From a bacterium (GTDB lineage Bacteria > UBA10199 > 2-02-FULL-44-16 > JAAZCA01), in the NCBI GenBank assembly GCA_021810905.1, contig JAJZQH010000010.1, positions 83,228-147,227 on the forward strand: DNA of 64,000 bases, in the 5' to 3' direction. The notes under the pieces were generated by a model. The model did no database searches. It saw only the letters and a program-made list of their open reading frames with translations, and was not told the origin of the DNA. Position numbers and translations under genes: made by a program. Of the stretch, positions 19,113 through 27,888 are shown piece after piece (within the stretch, counting starts at the first letter, position 1; every line of letters starts with the position of its first letter).

Positions 19113-19117
19113 AAATC

Positions 19118-19150
19118 AAAGGGCTCCGCGGGAAAACCGCGGGGCCTTTT
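19118..19150 (+). terminator. Rho-independent terminator of the rimP-pnp operon
   Basis: AAAGGGCTCCGCGG pairs with CCGCGGGGCCTTTT around a GAAAA loop, with the T-run within and after the 3' arm. A few G-U or mismatched positions, otherwise strong. Sits about 75 bases past the pnp stop. Confidence 0.8.
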
Positions 19151-19277
19151 ATCTTATCTTCAAGATCGCCCTCATCTTCCGGGAGTTGACGCAAAAAAAT
19201 CTGAAAGACCGCAACTTTTCCATCAATAGTTCGATAAGGGAGTATAACTTGATACGACCTGATTGGAAGGTATCGGT

Positions 19278-20330
19278 ATGTCAGTCCTCATAGGAGCAGA
19301 GTTGAACGCCTTTGCCGCACAGAATCTGGAGGCAGCAATCGCCGACGACGAGTTGGTCACGATCGACGGCGGCACGTTCATGATGGGCTCCGGGCCAGGA
19401 GGCGTAGATGAGAAGCAAGTGCATGAAGCTACCATCTCGACGTTTCAGATGTGCAAGGATGATGTCACCAACGAAAAATACGAACAATATCTCGAAAGCC
19501 TTGGTGACACGCGGTTTGCACTGATCGGCGCACACCCTGACACCGGAGTCGAACGGGTGTTGGCCATTGGAAGCAATAAACAAGAAGTGCGATCCGCAGC
19601 GGATACTATGCCGGTGAGTCAGTTTTTTCCCGGGGCAGGGGATATCCTGATGGTCGGCGGCATGAGTACCTTGAGGGACGTAGAAATCGGAGACCACAGA
19701 TCAGCAGCCGATTTCGATCATCCCCGGCAGCCCGTTGTGTTTGTGAGCTGGTATGAGGCATTTATATACGCATTTCTGCACGGCGGCATGTTGCCCACGG
19801 AATGGCAGTGGGAATACGCTGCAAGGGTTATTCATGAAGCAAAGAAACCTCACGGAGTCGCCTTGGGGCATATATACCAGGGAAAGGAGCTGCGTGAATA
19901 TGCAACCGCAAGCAGCAATCTGAGGTGGAATGAAGCCAACTACAGCACATCGAGGACTTCGATAGTTGGCAGCTATCCAAGACTTCCGAACGGTTTGAGC
20001 GATATGTGCGGGAACGCCTGTCAGTGGATGCAGAACTGGTTCGGCCCTTATCCCGTAGTAGCTGTGACCGATCCACCCGGTCTCAGGACTGGCAAAAAAA
20101 AATGTATGCGCGGAGGCTCGTTCAACGATGATAGGCTTTCCTTCCTTCGGGCGGCTCATCGCCTCAACTACGGTCTCCCCGATAAACGCCGCTGCTATAT
20201 CGGCTTCCGGTGGGTTGTTCGCAACAGGCCGTACTTCACAGCTTTTCCTTCTGCAGGAATATCCCCTTGTCCACCTTTACGAAGAAATCCTGATAAAACT
20301 GCGGGTCGTCGATCTGATGCGCTTCCATGA
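19278..20330 (+). CDS. SUMF1/formylglycine-generating-enzyme-like domain protein
   Basis: 350-residue protein with a SUMF1 (FGE-sulfatase) fold: LVTIDGGTFMMGS begins the domain, then WYEAFIYAF, LPTEWQWEYAAR, GNACQWMQNW and MRGGSFNDD, ending YIGFRWV near 20220. The catalytic-type cysteine expected in the GFRC position is W here, so oxidation of sulfatase cysteines is unlikely; many such domains have other roles. GGAAGG precedes the ATG at 19278. The last ~35 residues read through the antisense of the convergent lipoprotein gene (95-base overlap), suggesting loss of an earlier stop. Confidence 0.8.
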   Translation: MSVLIGAELNAFAAQNLEAAIADDELVTIDGGTFMMGSGPGGVDEKQVHEATISTFQMCKDDVTNEKYEQYLESLGDTRFALIGAHPDTGVERVLAIGSNKQEVRSAADTMPVSQFFPGAGDILMVGGMSTLRDVEIGDHRSAADFDHPRQPVVFVSWYEAFIYAFLHGGMLPTEWQWEYAARVIHEAKKPHGVALGHIYQGKELREYATASSNLRWNEANYSTSRTSIVGSYPRLPNGLSDMCGNACQWMQNWFGPYPVVAVTDPPGLRTGKKKCMRGGSFNDDRLSFLRAAHRLNYGLPDKRRCYIGFRWVVRNRPYFTAFPSAGISPCPPLRRNPDKTAGRRSDALP

Positions 20331-20739
20331 CCGCGCCCATGTTGTCGAGTATCTTCTCCTGGAACGAGACTCGCACGCGCGTCTTGATGCCGAACCCGGT
20401 GACGTTCGCGGTGGCATCGATGACCTTGAGCTTGCGCCAGCGGGGCGGCTCCTTTGGCGTGTTCGTGCCCCAGTTCCACGTGAAGCCGGGCCCTCCGCCG
20501 AGGTCGATTTCCTTGGTGGCGGAGAGGAAGCCCAGCTCAGCGTCGGCATTCTTGATCGTGAATCCGTCGTCCTGCAGCGTGTTGAGCAGCGCCTTGATGA
20601 CGAGCTTTCCGTCCTTGGTGTCGAAATCGCGCGTCTGGAACTCGCGGATCTCAAGCTGGGTCTTGGGCGGCTTGGCAGTACCCCAGACGCAACCGGCGAT
20701 GAAAAGAAAACTGAGCAGCAATATGAAGTTTCGTTTCAT
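20236..20739 (-). CDS. predicted lipoprotein, unknown function
   Basis: 167-residue lipoprotein: signal MKRNFILLLSFLFIAGC with Cys17 as lipidation site. The body begins with LEIREFQTRDFDT and contains LVIKALLNTLQDDGFTIKNA and ELGFLSATKEID, a pattern I associate with a family of Gram-negative lipoproteins of unknown role, although I cannot name it. Transcribed towards the SUMF1-like gene, with which it overlaps tail to tail. Confidence 0.75.
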   Translation of the reverse strand: MKRNFILLLSFLFIAGCVWGTAKPPKTQLEIREFQTRDFDTKDGKLVIKALLNTLQDDGFTIKNADAELGFLSATKEIDLGGGPGFTWNWGTNTPKEPPRWRKLKVIDATANVTGFGIKTRVRVSFQEKILDNMGAVMEAHQIDDPQFYQDFFVKVDKGIFLQKEKL

Positions 20740-20751
20740 AATTTTTGTACG

Positions 20752-20833
20752 TTCGTTAGTACGTTAGTACGTTTATTGTAGCTTCGAATTATACCAGATT
20801 TTGTACTAACGTACCAAAGTACTAACGTACCAC
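20752..20833. repeat. GTACTAACGTACC inverted repeat, copy 1
   Basis: Left arm GTTCGTTAGTACGTTAGTACG; right arm GTACTAACGTACC AAAGTACTAACGTACC (two words). The right part, 20792-20832, is identical over 41 bases to 21288-21328. Lies between two lipoprotein genes. Confidence 0.85.
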
Positions 20834-20844
20834 TGTTAATTTTC

Positions 20845-21240
20845 CTAGAACTTCGTAGCATGATACGTCACCTTGTCGACGCGGCCACGCTTGTCGAATT
20901 TGATCACGACCGTCAGCGTTTTCTGCGACGTCTCCGAACGCCCCGAGCCCCAGCTGCCGCCAACGAGGATGAGCGTCCAGTAGCCGCCGCTGTGCGAGTA
21001 TGAAGCGCTCGATGCGATTTTGTCGTAGATCCAGGTCTCTTTCTCGTCCGCGTCTTTCGTGACGATATTGGGAGAGCCCAACGCCTCGGCTACGTCCGCC
21101 TGCGACATGCCGACCTTGATGTCGCGCTGAACCAGGCCCACGGTAAGTTCCCTTTCATTCGCCGTCTCGACCTTTTTCTTTGCGCACGCGGACACGGCGA
21201 TAGCAGCAACGAGCATGGCAGCGATTGCGAATTTTTTCAT
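20845..21240 (-). CDS. SmpA/OmlA (BamE-like) domain lipoprotein
   Basis: 131-residue lipoprotein; signal peptide ending AAIAVSAC (Cys19). The mature part has VGMSQADVAEALGSPNIVTK followed by TWIYD and a C-terminal VVIKFDKRGRVDKVTYH, the SmpA/OmlA pattern shared by BamE. A Gly/Ser/Tyr-rich insertion (SSASYSHSGGYW) separates the two halves. It may help outer-membrane protein assembly or another envelope complex; it is not necessarily BamE itself. Flanked on both sides by the GTACTAACGTACC repeats. Confidence 0.8.
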   Translation of the reverse strand: MKKFAIAAMLVAAIAVSACAKKKVETANERELTVGLVQRDIKVGMSQADVAEALGSPNIVTKDADEKETWIYDKIASSASYSHSGGYWTLILVGGSWGSGRSETSQKTLTVVIKFDKRGRVDKVTYHATKF

Positions 21241-21253
21241 GACGCAGCCTCCT

Positions 21254-21335
21254 GTTGGTACGTTGGTACTTTAGTACGTTGGTACGTTACCAGATTTTGT
21301 ACTAACGTACCAAAGTACTAACGTACCATCGTACG
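21254..21335. repeat. GTACTAACGTACC inverted repeat, copy 2
   Basis: Left arm TTGGTACGTTGGTAC with TTTAGTACGTTGGTACG; right arm contains GTACTAACGTACCAAAGTAC and TAACGTACC. 21288-21328 is identical to 20792-20832. The two copies bracket the BamE-like gene. Confidence 0.85.
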
Positions 21336-21349
21336 ACTCGTCATACTCG

Positions 21350-21973
21350 TCATTTCCTTGGAAACGCTCCCTTTACCATCTCCTGATGCAGCCTCTGCAC
21401 CTGCACGCGGGTCTCATCGATACTGCCGTCGTTCTCGATGACGGCGTCCGCCACCTTGACCTTGCGCTCCAGCGGAAACTGCGCGGCCAGACGTAGCAGC
21501 GTCTCCTCGCGGCTCATGCCGAATTTTTCTTTGCAGCGTGCGATCTCCTGTTCCTCGTCGCATCGCACTACTATTACAGCGTCGAAGTCCTTTTCCCAGT
21601 GCGCCTCGTAGAGCAGGGGAACTTCGACGATAACGAAGGGCTTCTCTTCATGCACGAATTTAGCCACGCGGTGTTCTATGGCCTCTTTTACGTGCGGATG
21701 TATGATCGATTCTAGGAATTTTCGTTCGATCGGGTCCTGGAACGCGATGCGCGCGAGCTTTGCGCGGTCTATCACTTCATCGGCGCCTATGACGGTTCTC
21801 CCGTAGCGTTTGAAGATCGCCTTCCAGGATGCGCTTTCAGGCGCAATCACCTCATGGGCGATCTCGTCCGCATCCAGCACCGGCACTCCCATCTCTCCGA
21901 ACATCCATGATACCGTCGACTTGCCGGTTCCTATATTGCCGGTCAACCCGATAAGTCTCGTATTGTGTTTCAT
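21350..21973 (-). CDS. coaE: dephospho-CoA kinase
   Basis: 207-residue enzyme for the last step of coenzyme A synthesis. P-loop GNIGTGKST at 12-20, then LDADEIAHEVI (conserved D/H region) and LVPLLYE-like VEVPLLYE (lid/CoA region), with RCDEEQEIARC downstream. Last gene of the minus-strand operon ppiD-like - cca - TPR-like - coaE; its ATG overlaps the preceding stop by four bases. Confidence 0.93.
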   Translation of the reverse strand: MKHNTRLIGLTGNIGTGKSTVSWMFGEMGVPVLDADEIAHEVIAPESASWKAIFKRYGRTVIGADEVIDRAKLARIAFQDPIERKFLESIIHPHVKEAIEHRVAKFVHEEKPFVIVEVPLLYEAHWEKDFDAVIVVRCDEEQEIARCKEKFGMSREETLLRLAAQFPLERKVKVADAVIENDGSIDETRVQVQRLHQEMVKGAFPRK

Positions 21974-22437
21974 AAGTTTTCCTCCGAGTTCGTTTTTTCC
22001 TCAGGCCTGCGCTTGAGGCTCAACAGTATGCCGATCAATGAACGCGTGGCGATCTCTCCCATGCCCACGAGTTTTTCTATCTCTTCTCCCGATTCCGTGC
22101 CAGCCGGCGCAGCCGCGATCCTGAGAGCGAGTTCAGTCGCTTGTCTCCATTCGGGCGAGAGCATTGCGTGAACCTGTTTGATCTGAGGATTTTCCTGTTC
22201 CTGCTTTCCCATCGCCCACGATACTGATTCTGCAAAGTCCTTCATCTCCCATTCATCCGTCAACTCGTCTTTTGTCCTGATGAGCTTGTCGAAGAGCCCC
22301 TCGCGGCCGGGCTCGTATTCGAGCGCTTTTTTGTATTCGCCGAGGGCCTTAGCCGGCTTGCCTTTTTTGAGAAGCGCGTCGCCCTTGGCTTCGTGTTTGG
22401 CCGCTTTTTTTTGATCCGGCCGCATTGTCATCGCCAC
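21970..22437 (-). CDS. small TPR-like protein, unknown function
   Basis: 155 residues. The N-terminal ~50 residues form one TPR-like helix pair (HEAKGDALLKKGKPAKALGE, then YKKALEYEPGREGL). The remainder is helical with no recognised domain and no signal peptide. Start at 22437 or the ATGs at 22431/22425; GGGGGTGG lies upstream. It overlaps the 3' end of cca by 89 bases in another frame, unusually deep, so its start may be later or the cca tail may be non-conserved. Coupled to coaE by ATGA overlap. Confidence 0.65.
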   Translation of the reverse strand: MAMTMRPDQKKAAKHEAKGDALLKKGKPAKALGEYKKALEYEPGREGLFDKLIRTKDELTDEWEMKDFAESVSWAMGKQEQENPQIKQVHAMLSPEWRQATELALRIAAAPAGTESGEEIEKLVGMGEIATRSLIGILLSLKRRPEEKTNSEENL

Positions 22438-23944
22438 CCCCGTTTTCCGTAGCCGAGGCCAGGATATCTCCGTTCTTCTCCCACGCCTTGCGGCGCGCGG
22501 CGACCGCCTCTTCCAGAATAGAGGGATTTTCCATCATTTTTCTCGCGAGCGCAAGGAGTCCTTCCCGGGTATTGAACTCAGGCTCGTCCAACACGCGCTC
22601 CACGAGTTCCGCGAGGATTGCGCCAATTGCCGGCCCCTCCGCCAGGCCTATGGCCATGAGGTCGTGGCCGCCCACAGCCAGATCCTTTGGTCCGAACGGC
22701 GGTTTCTTAGCCAGCTCCTCTTTGATACGCGACCGAAGCCTCAGTACGCCCTTGATGCCGTGGGGATGCTTGCCGCCCCTGTTGTCCGCGATGCGCAGGT
22801 CAAGCAGGAGGGCGATCAGATCCACGCCCACCTTTGCCACAAAGCGCCTGATCGCGCGGTCGGTGAAAGAGGCCTTTGTCTCGAACATGTGGCTTTCGAT
22901 GAGGGTCAATACGCGCCCGCTATTGAGCCCTATGGTTGAGAGTTTGAGCCTCTCAATTATCCTGCGCGCAAGCCTTGCCGAAACGAGCTGATGCCCGAAG
23001 AAGACCACTCGCTTTGACGGCGGATGAAACCTCGCTGTTTTTGCCTTTCCGATATCGTGGAAGAGCACCGCGAACATGAGATCGAGATTTCCCTTATTTT
23101 CAACCGCCTCGTCGCCGCGGGCAGCATCCAGCGCCCTCATCGTATGCGAAAAGACGTCGTCGCCGGGCTGTTTGTCCTGCTCGATTCCCTTTACGGCCAT
23201 AAGTTCCGGCAATATGCGCTCGAGCAGCCCGGATCGCAGCATCAGATCGAACCCAACAGAGGGCTTGGGCGCCGTCATGAGCTTGGCTAATTCCTCACCT
23301 ATGCGCTCCGCGGAGACAGTTGCCACGAGCGGCGCGAACTCCTTCATTGCCTCCCACGTGCCGGGTTCGATCTGTAGATTGAAGCGGGCCGCGAATTGCA
23401 CGGCACGGACGAGACGCAGGGGATCCTCCTCAAAGGCCCTTGGGAAGACCATTCTGAGTATTCCACGTTCAAGGTCGCTTCTCCCTCCGAACGGATCGAT
23501 GAGCGTTTTGCCGTCCATCGCCATCGCCATTGCGTTGATCGTGAAGTCACGGCGGCCCAGATCCGCCTCGACCGGCATCTCCGGGTCGAAATCGACGTCA
23601 AAGTCGCGATGGCCGGCGCCCGTGGAGCGTTCGCGCCTTGGAAGAGCGATGTCTATGGTGATATCGGGGACCTCGTTCGGAGTGAACTTAATTATTCCGA
23701 ACGACTTGCCTACGGCTGCGACCTTGCCGCGGCGGGAGAGCAGGGCGGAGATGCGCTTAACGCTCAAGTGGCGACAGAGAAGGTCGTGGTCCTTGGCCTT
23801 TCGGCCCATGAGCCTGTCGCGCACCGGACCGCCGACTTCGTATATCTCGCCGCCTGCCTCCAGAAGGGCATTCACACAGGCGGCGATGTCGCTGTTTAAG
23901 AGGGTTTTATGCATCGTGGGCAACAGGCGATCGCACCACTTCAC
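22349..23944 (-). CDS. cca: tRNA nucleotidyltransferase / poly(A) polymerase family with HD domain
   Basis: 531-residue class II nucleotidyltransferase. YEVGGPVRDRLMGRKAKDHD (36-54) contains the GG...DxD catalytic pattern; RRDFTINAMAMAM and EEDPLRLVRAVQFAARF are the neck/body motifs; FHDIGKAKT is an HD phosphohydrolase motif near residue 300. It probably adds or repairs tRNA CCA ends; poly(A) polymerase is the alternative. Start GTG at 23944 overlaps the preceding stop (GTGA) with AAGGA upstream; an ATG at 23914 is the alternative. The tRNAs here do not encode CCA in full, consistent with a need for this enzyme. Confidence 0.85.
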   Translation of the reverse strand: MKWCDRLLPTMHKTLLNSDIAACVNALLEAGGEIYEVGGPVRDRLMGRKAKDHDLLCRHLSVKRISALLSRRGKVAAVGKSFGIIKFTPNEVPDITIDIALPRRERSTGAGHRDFDVDFDPEMPVEADLGRRDFTINAMAMAMDGKTLIDPFGGRSDLERGILRMVFPRAFEEDPLRLVRAVQFAARFNLQIEPGTWEAMKEFAPLVATVSAERIGEELAKLMTAPKPSVGFDLMLRSGLLERILPELMAVKGIEQDKQPGDDVFSHTMRALDAARGDEAVENKGNLDLMFAVLFHDIGKAKTARFHPPSKRVVFFGHQLVSARLARRIIERLKLSTIGLNSGRVLTLIESHMFETKASFTDRAIRRFVAKVGVDLIALLLDLRIADNRGGKHPHGIKGVLRLRSRIKEELAKKPPFGPKDLAVGGHDLMAIGLAEGPAIGAILAELVERVLDEPEFNTREGLLALARKMMENPSILEEAVAARRKAWEKNGDILASATENGGGDDNAAGSKKSGQTRSQGRRASQKRQAG

Positions 23945-24957
23945 TTCTCTTCCTTGAGATAGCTCACTACCTTTGCCTTCTCGGAGAGCTTCGCCATCCA
24001 GGCTCGGAAGAAGTCGACTGCGGGCATCTGACCGACGACCGGTTTATCACTCTTCACGGAATCGAGCAGATGAACCACGTAGAGCTTGCCGCCGCGCTCA
24101 ATGGGTGCGGCTAAAACTGGATGATCCTTTGTGAGCGAGAATATAGTTATATAGTCATCAAACGTTCCCTGGCCGTCGATTAATGATGCCCGCTCTCTCA
24201 CCGAAACAGGGCCGACCTTTTTGGGCGTAAGTTTGAGCGGCGACATCATGCCCTTCCACGAATGCGGATCGGTGGCGATGAGCATCTCTGCAGCCTGACG
24301 TGCTTCTGCAGGCGATTTGATCGTGCCCGCGTCCGCAAGCGCTTTTGGATCGAATACCACGACTTCGAACGTCCATGAACCGCTGTCCGCGTTGCCCTGT
24401 TGGGTCTTTGAGCCGATATCGCGGTCTACGTTCTGGAAGGTAGATTCCAGCGCAGTTGCCCGCATATCCTGGAGGATGAGGCGCTCATAATCGAGCCCAT
24501 AGCGGTTCTTGAAATAGGGGAGAAACTCATGTTTGTAGAAAATGGGATCGAACTCGCCGTCCTTCTGGGCCGAGGGAGTTTGCCTGATAGCGTCGATGAG
24601 CTCCGCATCGGGAATAACGATTCCGAGGGAGTCGGCCTCCTGCTGCATCAGTTCGCGGCCTACGAGCTGTTGAAGAGTCACGGATTCCGCCATTTTGCGG
24701 GCGAATTCCGGCATGTCTTTGCCCTCAAAACTCGCGCGCATTCGCTCGTTGTTGCGGTCGAGGAAGAACTCGTATTCGGACAATGGGATAGGTGAGCCGT
24801 TTACGGAGCCGACAGAGCCCGTTTCGCCCATCTTGCCTGCTCGGGACGCCTTGCGCATCGAACTGTAGCCGAAGAAGAAGATGAAGGTAACGACGATAGC
24901 GCCGAGGATGACTTTGATCATCCATGAAGAGGCGTGTTTTCTAAGGACATCAAGCAT
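23941..24957 (-). CDS. membrane-anchored SurA/PpiD N-terminal-like chaperone
   Basis: 338-residue periplasmic folding factor. A single membrane segment (residues ~14-31, VILGAIVVTFIFFFGYSS) follows a short cytoplasmic MLDVLRKHASSWM start, exactly as in PpiD. Then a SurA-N type helical domain (VNGSPIPLSEYEFFLD, LVGRELMQQEADSLGI). The parvulin catalytic domain is not obvious, so it may be a chaperone without isomerase activity. GGAGG seven bases before the ATG. First gene of the minus-strand operon. Confidence 0.82.
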   Translation of the reverse strand: MLDVLRKHASSWMIKVILGAIVVTFIFFFGYSSMRKASRAGKMGETGSVGSVNGSPIPLSEYEFFLDRNNERMRASFEGKDMPEFARKMAESVTLQQLVGRELMQQEADSLGIVIPDAELIDAIRQTPSAQKDGEFDPIFYKHEFLPYFKNRYGLDYERLILQDMRATALESTFQNVDRDIGSKTQQGNADSGSWTFEVVVFDPKALADAGTIKSPAEARQAAEMLIATDPHSWKGMMSPLKLTPKKVGPVSVRERASLIDGQGTFDDYITIFSLTKDHPVLAAPIERGGKLYVVHLLDSVKSDKPVVGQMPAVDFFRAWMAKLSEKAKVVSYLKEEK

Positions 24958-25171
24958 GGGAGGGCCTCCGAAAGGTCAGTTTTCAACTCTCAGCTCAACC
25001 CGTAGCGTTCACCGGTTTTTACTGAAGTCCGAAATCTGATGGCTGGTTTTTCGGCGTCCTACCTGATGAGGTGTTATAAATCAACAATTTTGTTGATCTT
25101 TCAGGGGTGCTCTGTTAGACGGGGCCGTCGTTTTTTGACGGGGTGCACATCTTCCATCATAAAATAATTAA

Positions 25172-26221
<1,050 letters not shown>

Positions 26222-26223
26222 GT

Positions 26224-26349
26224 CGAAAACCGTTCTATCGTGCGATCGTACTTCGTGCGATCGTAAAACATGGACAGGTGTTACGAGCGCACGGTCGGAC
26301 CATCGGACAGTCGCACCAGCGCACGGATTTTGACGAGCGCACGGGTGTT
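26224..26349. repeat. CGTGCGATCGT/ACGAGCGCACGG word repeat (mreB-mreC)
   Basis: Left: GTTCTATCGTGCGATCG and CTTCGTGCGATCGTAAAAC. Right: TTACGAGCGCACGGTCGGAC, CAGCGCACGG and GACGAGCGCACGGG. Partly complementary short words with the same layout as the other families; fills the gap between mreB and mreC. Confidence 0.6.
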
Positions 26350-26351
26350 CA

Positions 26352-27224
26352 ATGGCATTGATCCAGAAAAAGACACGATTCCTTCCGTTCCTCATTCCGG
26401 TCATACTTGCGCTCATATTCTTCTCCCTTTCGTCTCTGCCCACGCGACGCGCGCCTTGGTATGAGGAGGTCTTCTGGAACCTCGTCTCTCCTCCGCAGCA
26501 ACTCGTGAGCGGAATCGAAAACGGGATCAAGGGCGTATGGAATCGTTATGCAGCCATAGTAGGCGCCGAAAAAGAGCGCGACCTTCTGGCGATGCGCGTA
26601 GCAAAGCTGGAAGAAGAACTGATCAAAGGAGCGGAGGTGAATGAGGAGAACAAACGCCTCCGCGAGCTGCTGTCCTATAAGGAATCACTGCCTCAGAAGA
26701 CGATCGCGGCGCGCGTAATCGCCAACGATCCACGCGCGGAATTCAAGAGCATTACGATCGACAAGGGAAGCTCGGACGGAATTACCCCTCTGATGGCCGT
26801 GGTCGGCCCGCGCGGTCTCGTAGGAAAGGTCGGAACAGTGACCAGCGGATACTCGCGCGTGCTTATGATCACCGATCCAAACAGCGTTGTCGATGCGATG
26901 GTCCAGCGCTCGCGAGCGCGCGGGATGGTAGTCGGAGCCGCCTGGCGCACTGAGTTGAAATCGGGATATTACATTTCAAGGCTGGAATACTTAAGACGCG
27001 TCAGCGACATACGAAACGGCGACGTCGTTGTGACGTCCGGCCTGGACATGGTCTTTCCAGCCGGCATTCCGATCGGCACTGTGGCCGACATATCCGCGTC
27101 CCGCTACGGAGTCTTCACTGAGGCGAACGTGATACCCTTCGAGAACATGGCCGAGCTGCAGGAAGTGCTGGTCATATTGAGCAGCCCCGATCAGGGTGTC
27201 GCCAACTTTGCGGCGGAGAAGTAG
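26352..27224 (+). CDS. mreC: rod shape-determining protein MreC
   Basis: 290-residue bitopic protein linking MreB to periplasmic wall enzymes. Membrane helix at about residues 11-28 (FLIPVILALIFFSLSSLP), coiled coil at ~70-115 (AKLEEELIKGAEVNEENKRL), then the beta-barrel domain with ITIDKGSSDGI and VTSGYSRVLMITDPNS. Stop TAG is directly followed by the mreD ATG. Typical length and position. Confidence 0.93.
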   Translation: MALIQKKTRFLPFLIPVILALIFFSLSSLPTRRAPWYEEVFWNLVSPPQQLVSGIENGIKGVWNRYAAIVGAEKERDLLAMRVAKLEEELIKGAEVNEENKRLRELLSYKESLPQKTIAARVIANDPRAEFKSITIDKGSSDGITPLMAVVGPRGLVGKVGTVTSGYSRVLMITDPNSVVDAMVQRSRARGMVVGAAWRTELKSGYYISRLEYLRRVSDIRNGDVVVTSGLDMVFPAGIPIGTVADISASRYGVFTEANVIPFENMAELQEVLVILSSPDQGVANFAAEK

Positions 27225-27758
27225 ATGCGTTTCTTCCTCCTAATGGCCGTGTACGGACTTGCCGCGACCGTGATCGAGACCACTCTTCTGGCGGGCTGGC
27301 CCGCTCAGATGTTGCGTTTTGATTTCATCGTACCGGCTGTCGCCGCGGTTTCATTTTATAAGGAGCGGCGTGAGGCGGTACCCGTCATCGTGTTCTACGG
27401 CATACTCATGGATGTCGCCTCCGGCGCACCTTTCGGGATGTCGATACTCTCGTATCTCGTGATCTATTCTTTCGTGCGAGCGATCATTGCGAAGATTTCG
27501 TTCCAGGAGGGAATAGCGCTGCTCTTCTGGGTGGCGATACTCAGCCTCTTCGACAAACTGGTCTGCGCCATTGTGATGCTGGTTTCCGCCGGTAATATGA
27601 AGGTGCCGGGAATAATTATCGAGCGAGCGCCTGCTCAGGCGCTGCTTGATGCCGCAGTCGGACTTTTTATCATACCGTTGCTCGTCCGGTATTGGAATCT
27701 TTCCTGGGAGAAGATCCGCAAGCCCAAGGGATTGCAGTGGAGAGAGATGCCGAAATGA
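27225..27758 (+). CDS. mreD: rod shape-determining protein MreD
   Basis: 177-residue multi-spanning membrane protein with about five hydrophobic helices; the second half of the N-terminal region shows FDFIVPAVAAVSFYKERREA and GILMDVASGAPFGMSILSYL, the MreD hallmark. Follows mreC without a gap and precedes mrdA, the standard order of the elongasome cluster. Confidence 0.9.
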   Translation: MRFFLLMAVYGLAATVIETTLLAGWPAQMLRFDFIVPAVAAVSFYKERREAVPVIVFYGILMDVASGAPFGMSILSYLVIYSFVRAIIAKISFQEGIALLFWVAILSLFDKLVCAIVMLVSAGNMKVPGIIIERAPAQALLDAAVGLFIIPLLVRYWNLSWEKIRKPKGLQWREMPK

Positions 27759-27763
27759 AATCT

Positions 27764-27876
27764 GGCGAGAAATGCCAGTCAGGCAAGCAAGGCAAGCAAG
27801 GCGTGGATGACGCGGGTGAAACATCTCTTCATTCTCAACCTTTCTCGCTTTGCTTGCGTTGCTTGCTTTGCTTGCA
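27764..27876. repeat. intergenic inverted repeat, CAAGCAACGC word family (mreD-mrdA)
   Basis: Left words GGCGAGAAATGCC and AGGCAAGCAAGGCAAGC; right words TTTCTCGCTTTGCTTGCG and TTGCTTGCTTTGCTTGC. The right arm is open in frame with mrdA and could extend its N-terminus with a Leu/Ala-rich stretch, if a TTG at 27850 were used. Confidence 0.75.
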
Positions 27877-27888
27877 TGGTCGGTGGTT

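Noticed and set aside
19278..20330. Active formylglycine-generating enzyme
   Set aside because: The cysteine of the GFRC region is W and no sulfatase gene is adjacent.
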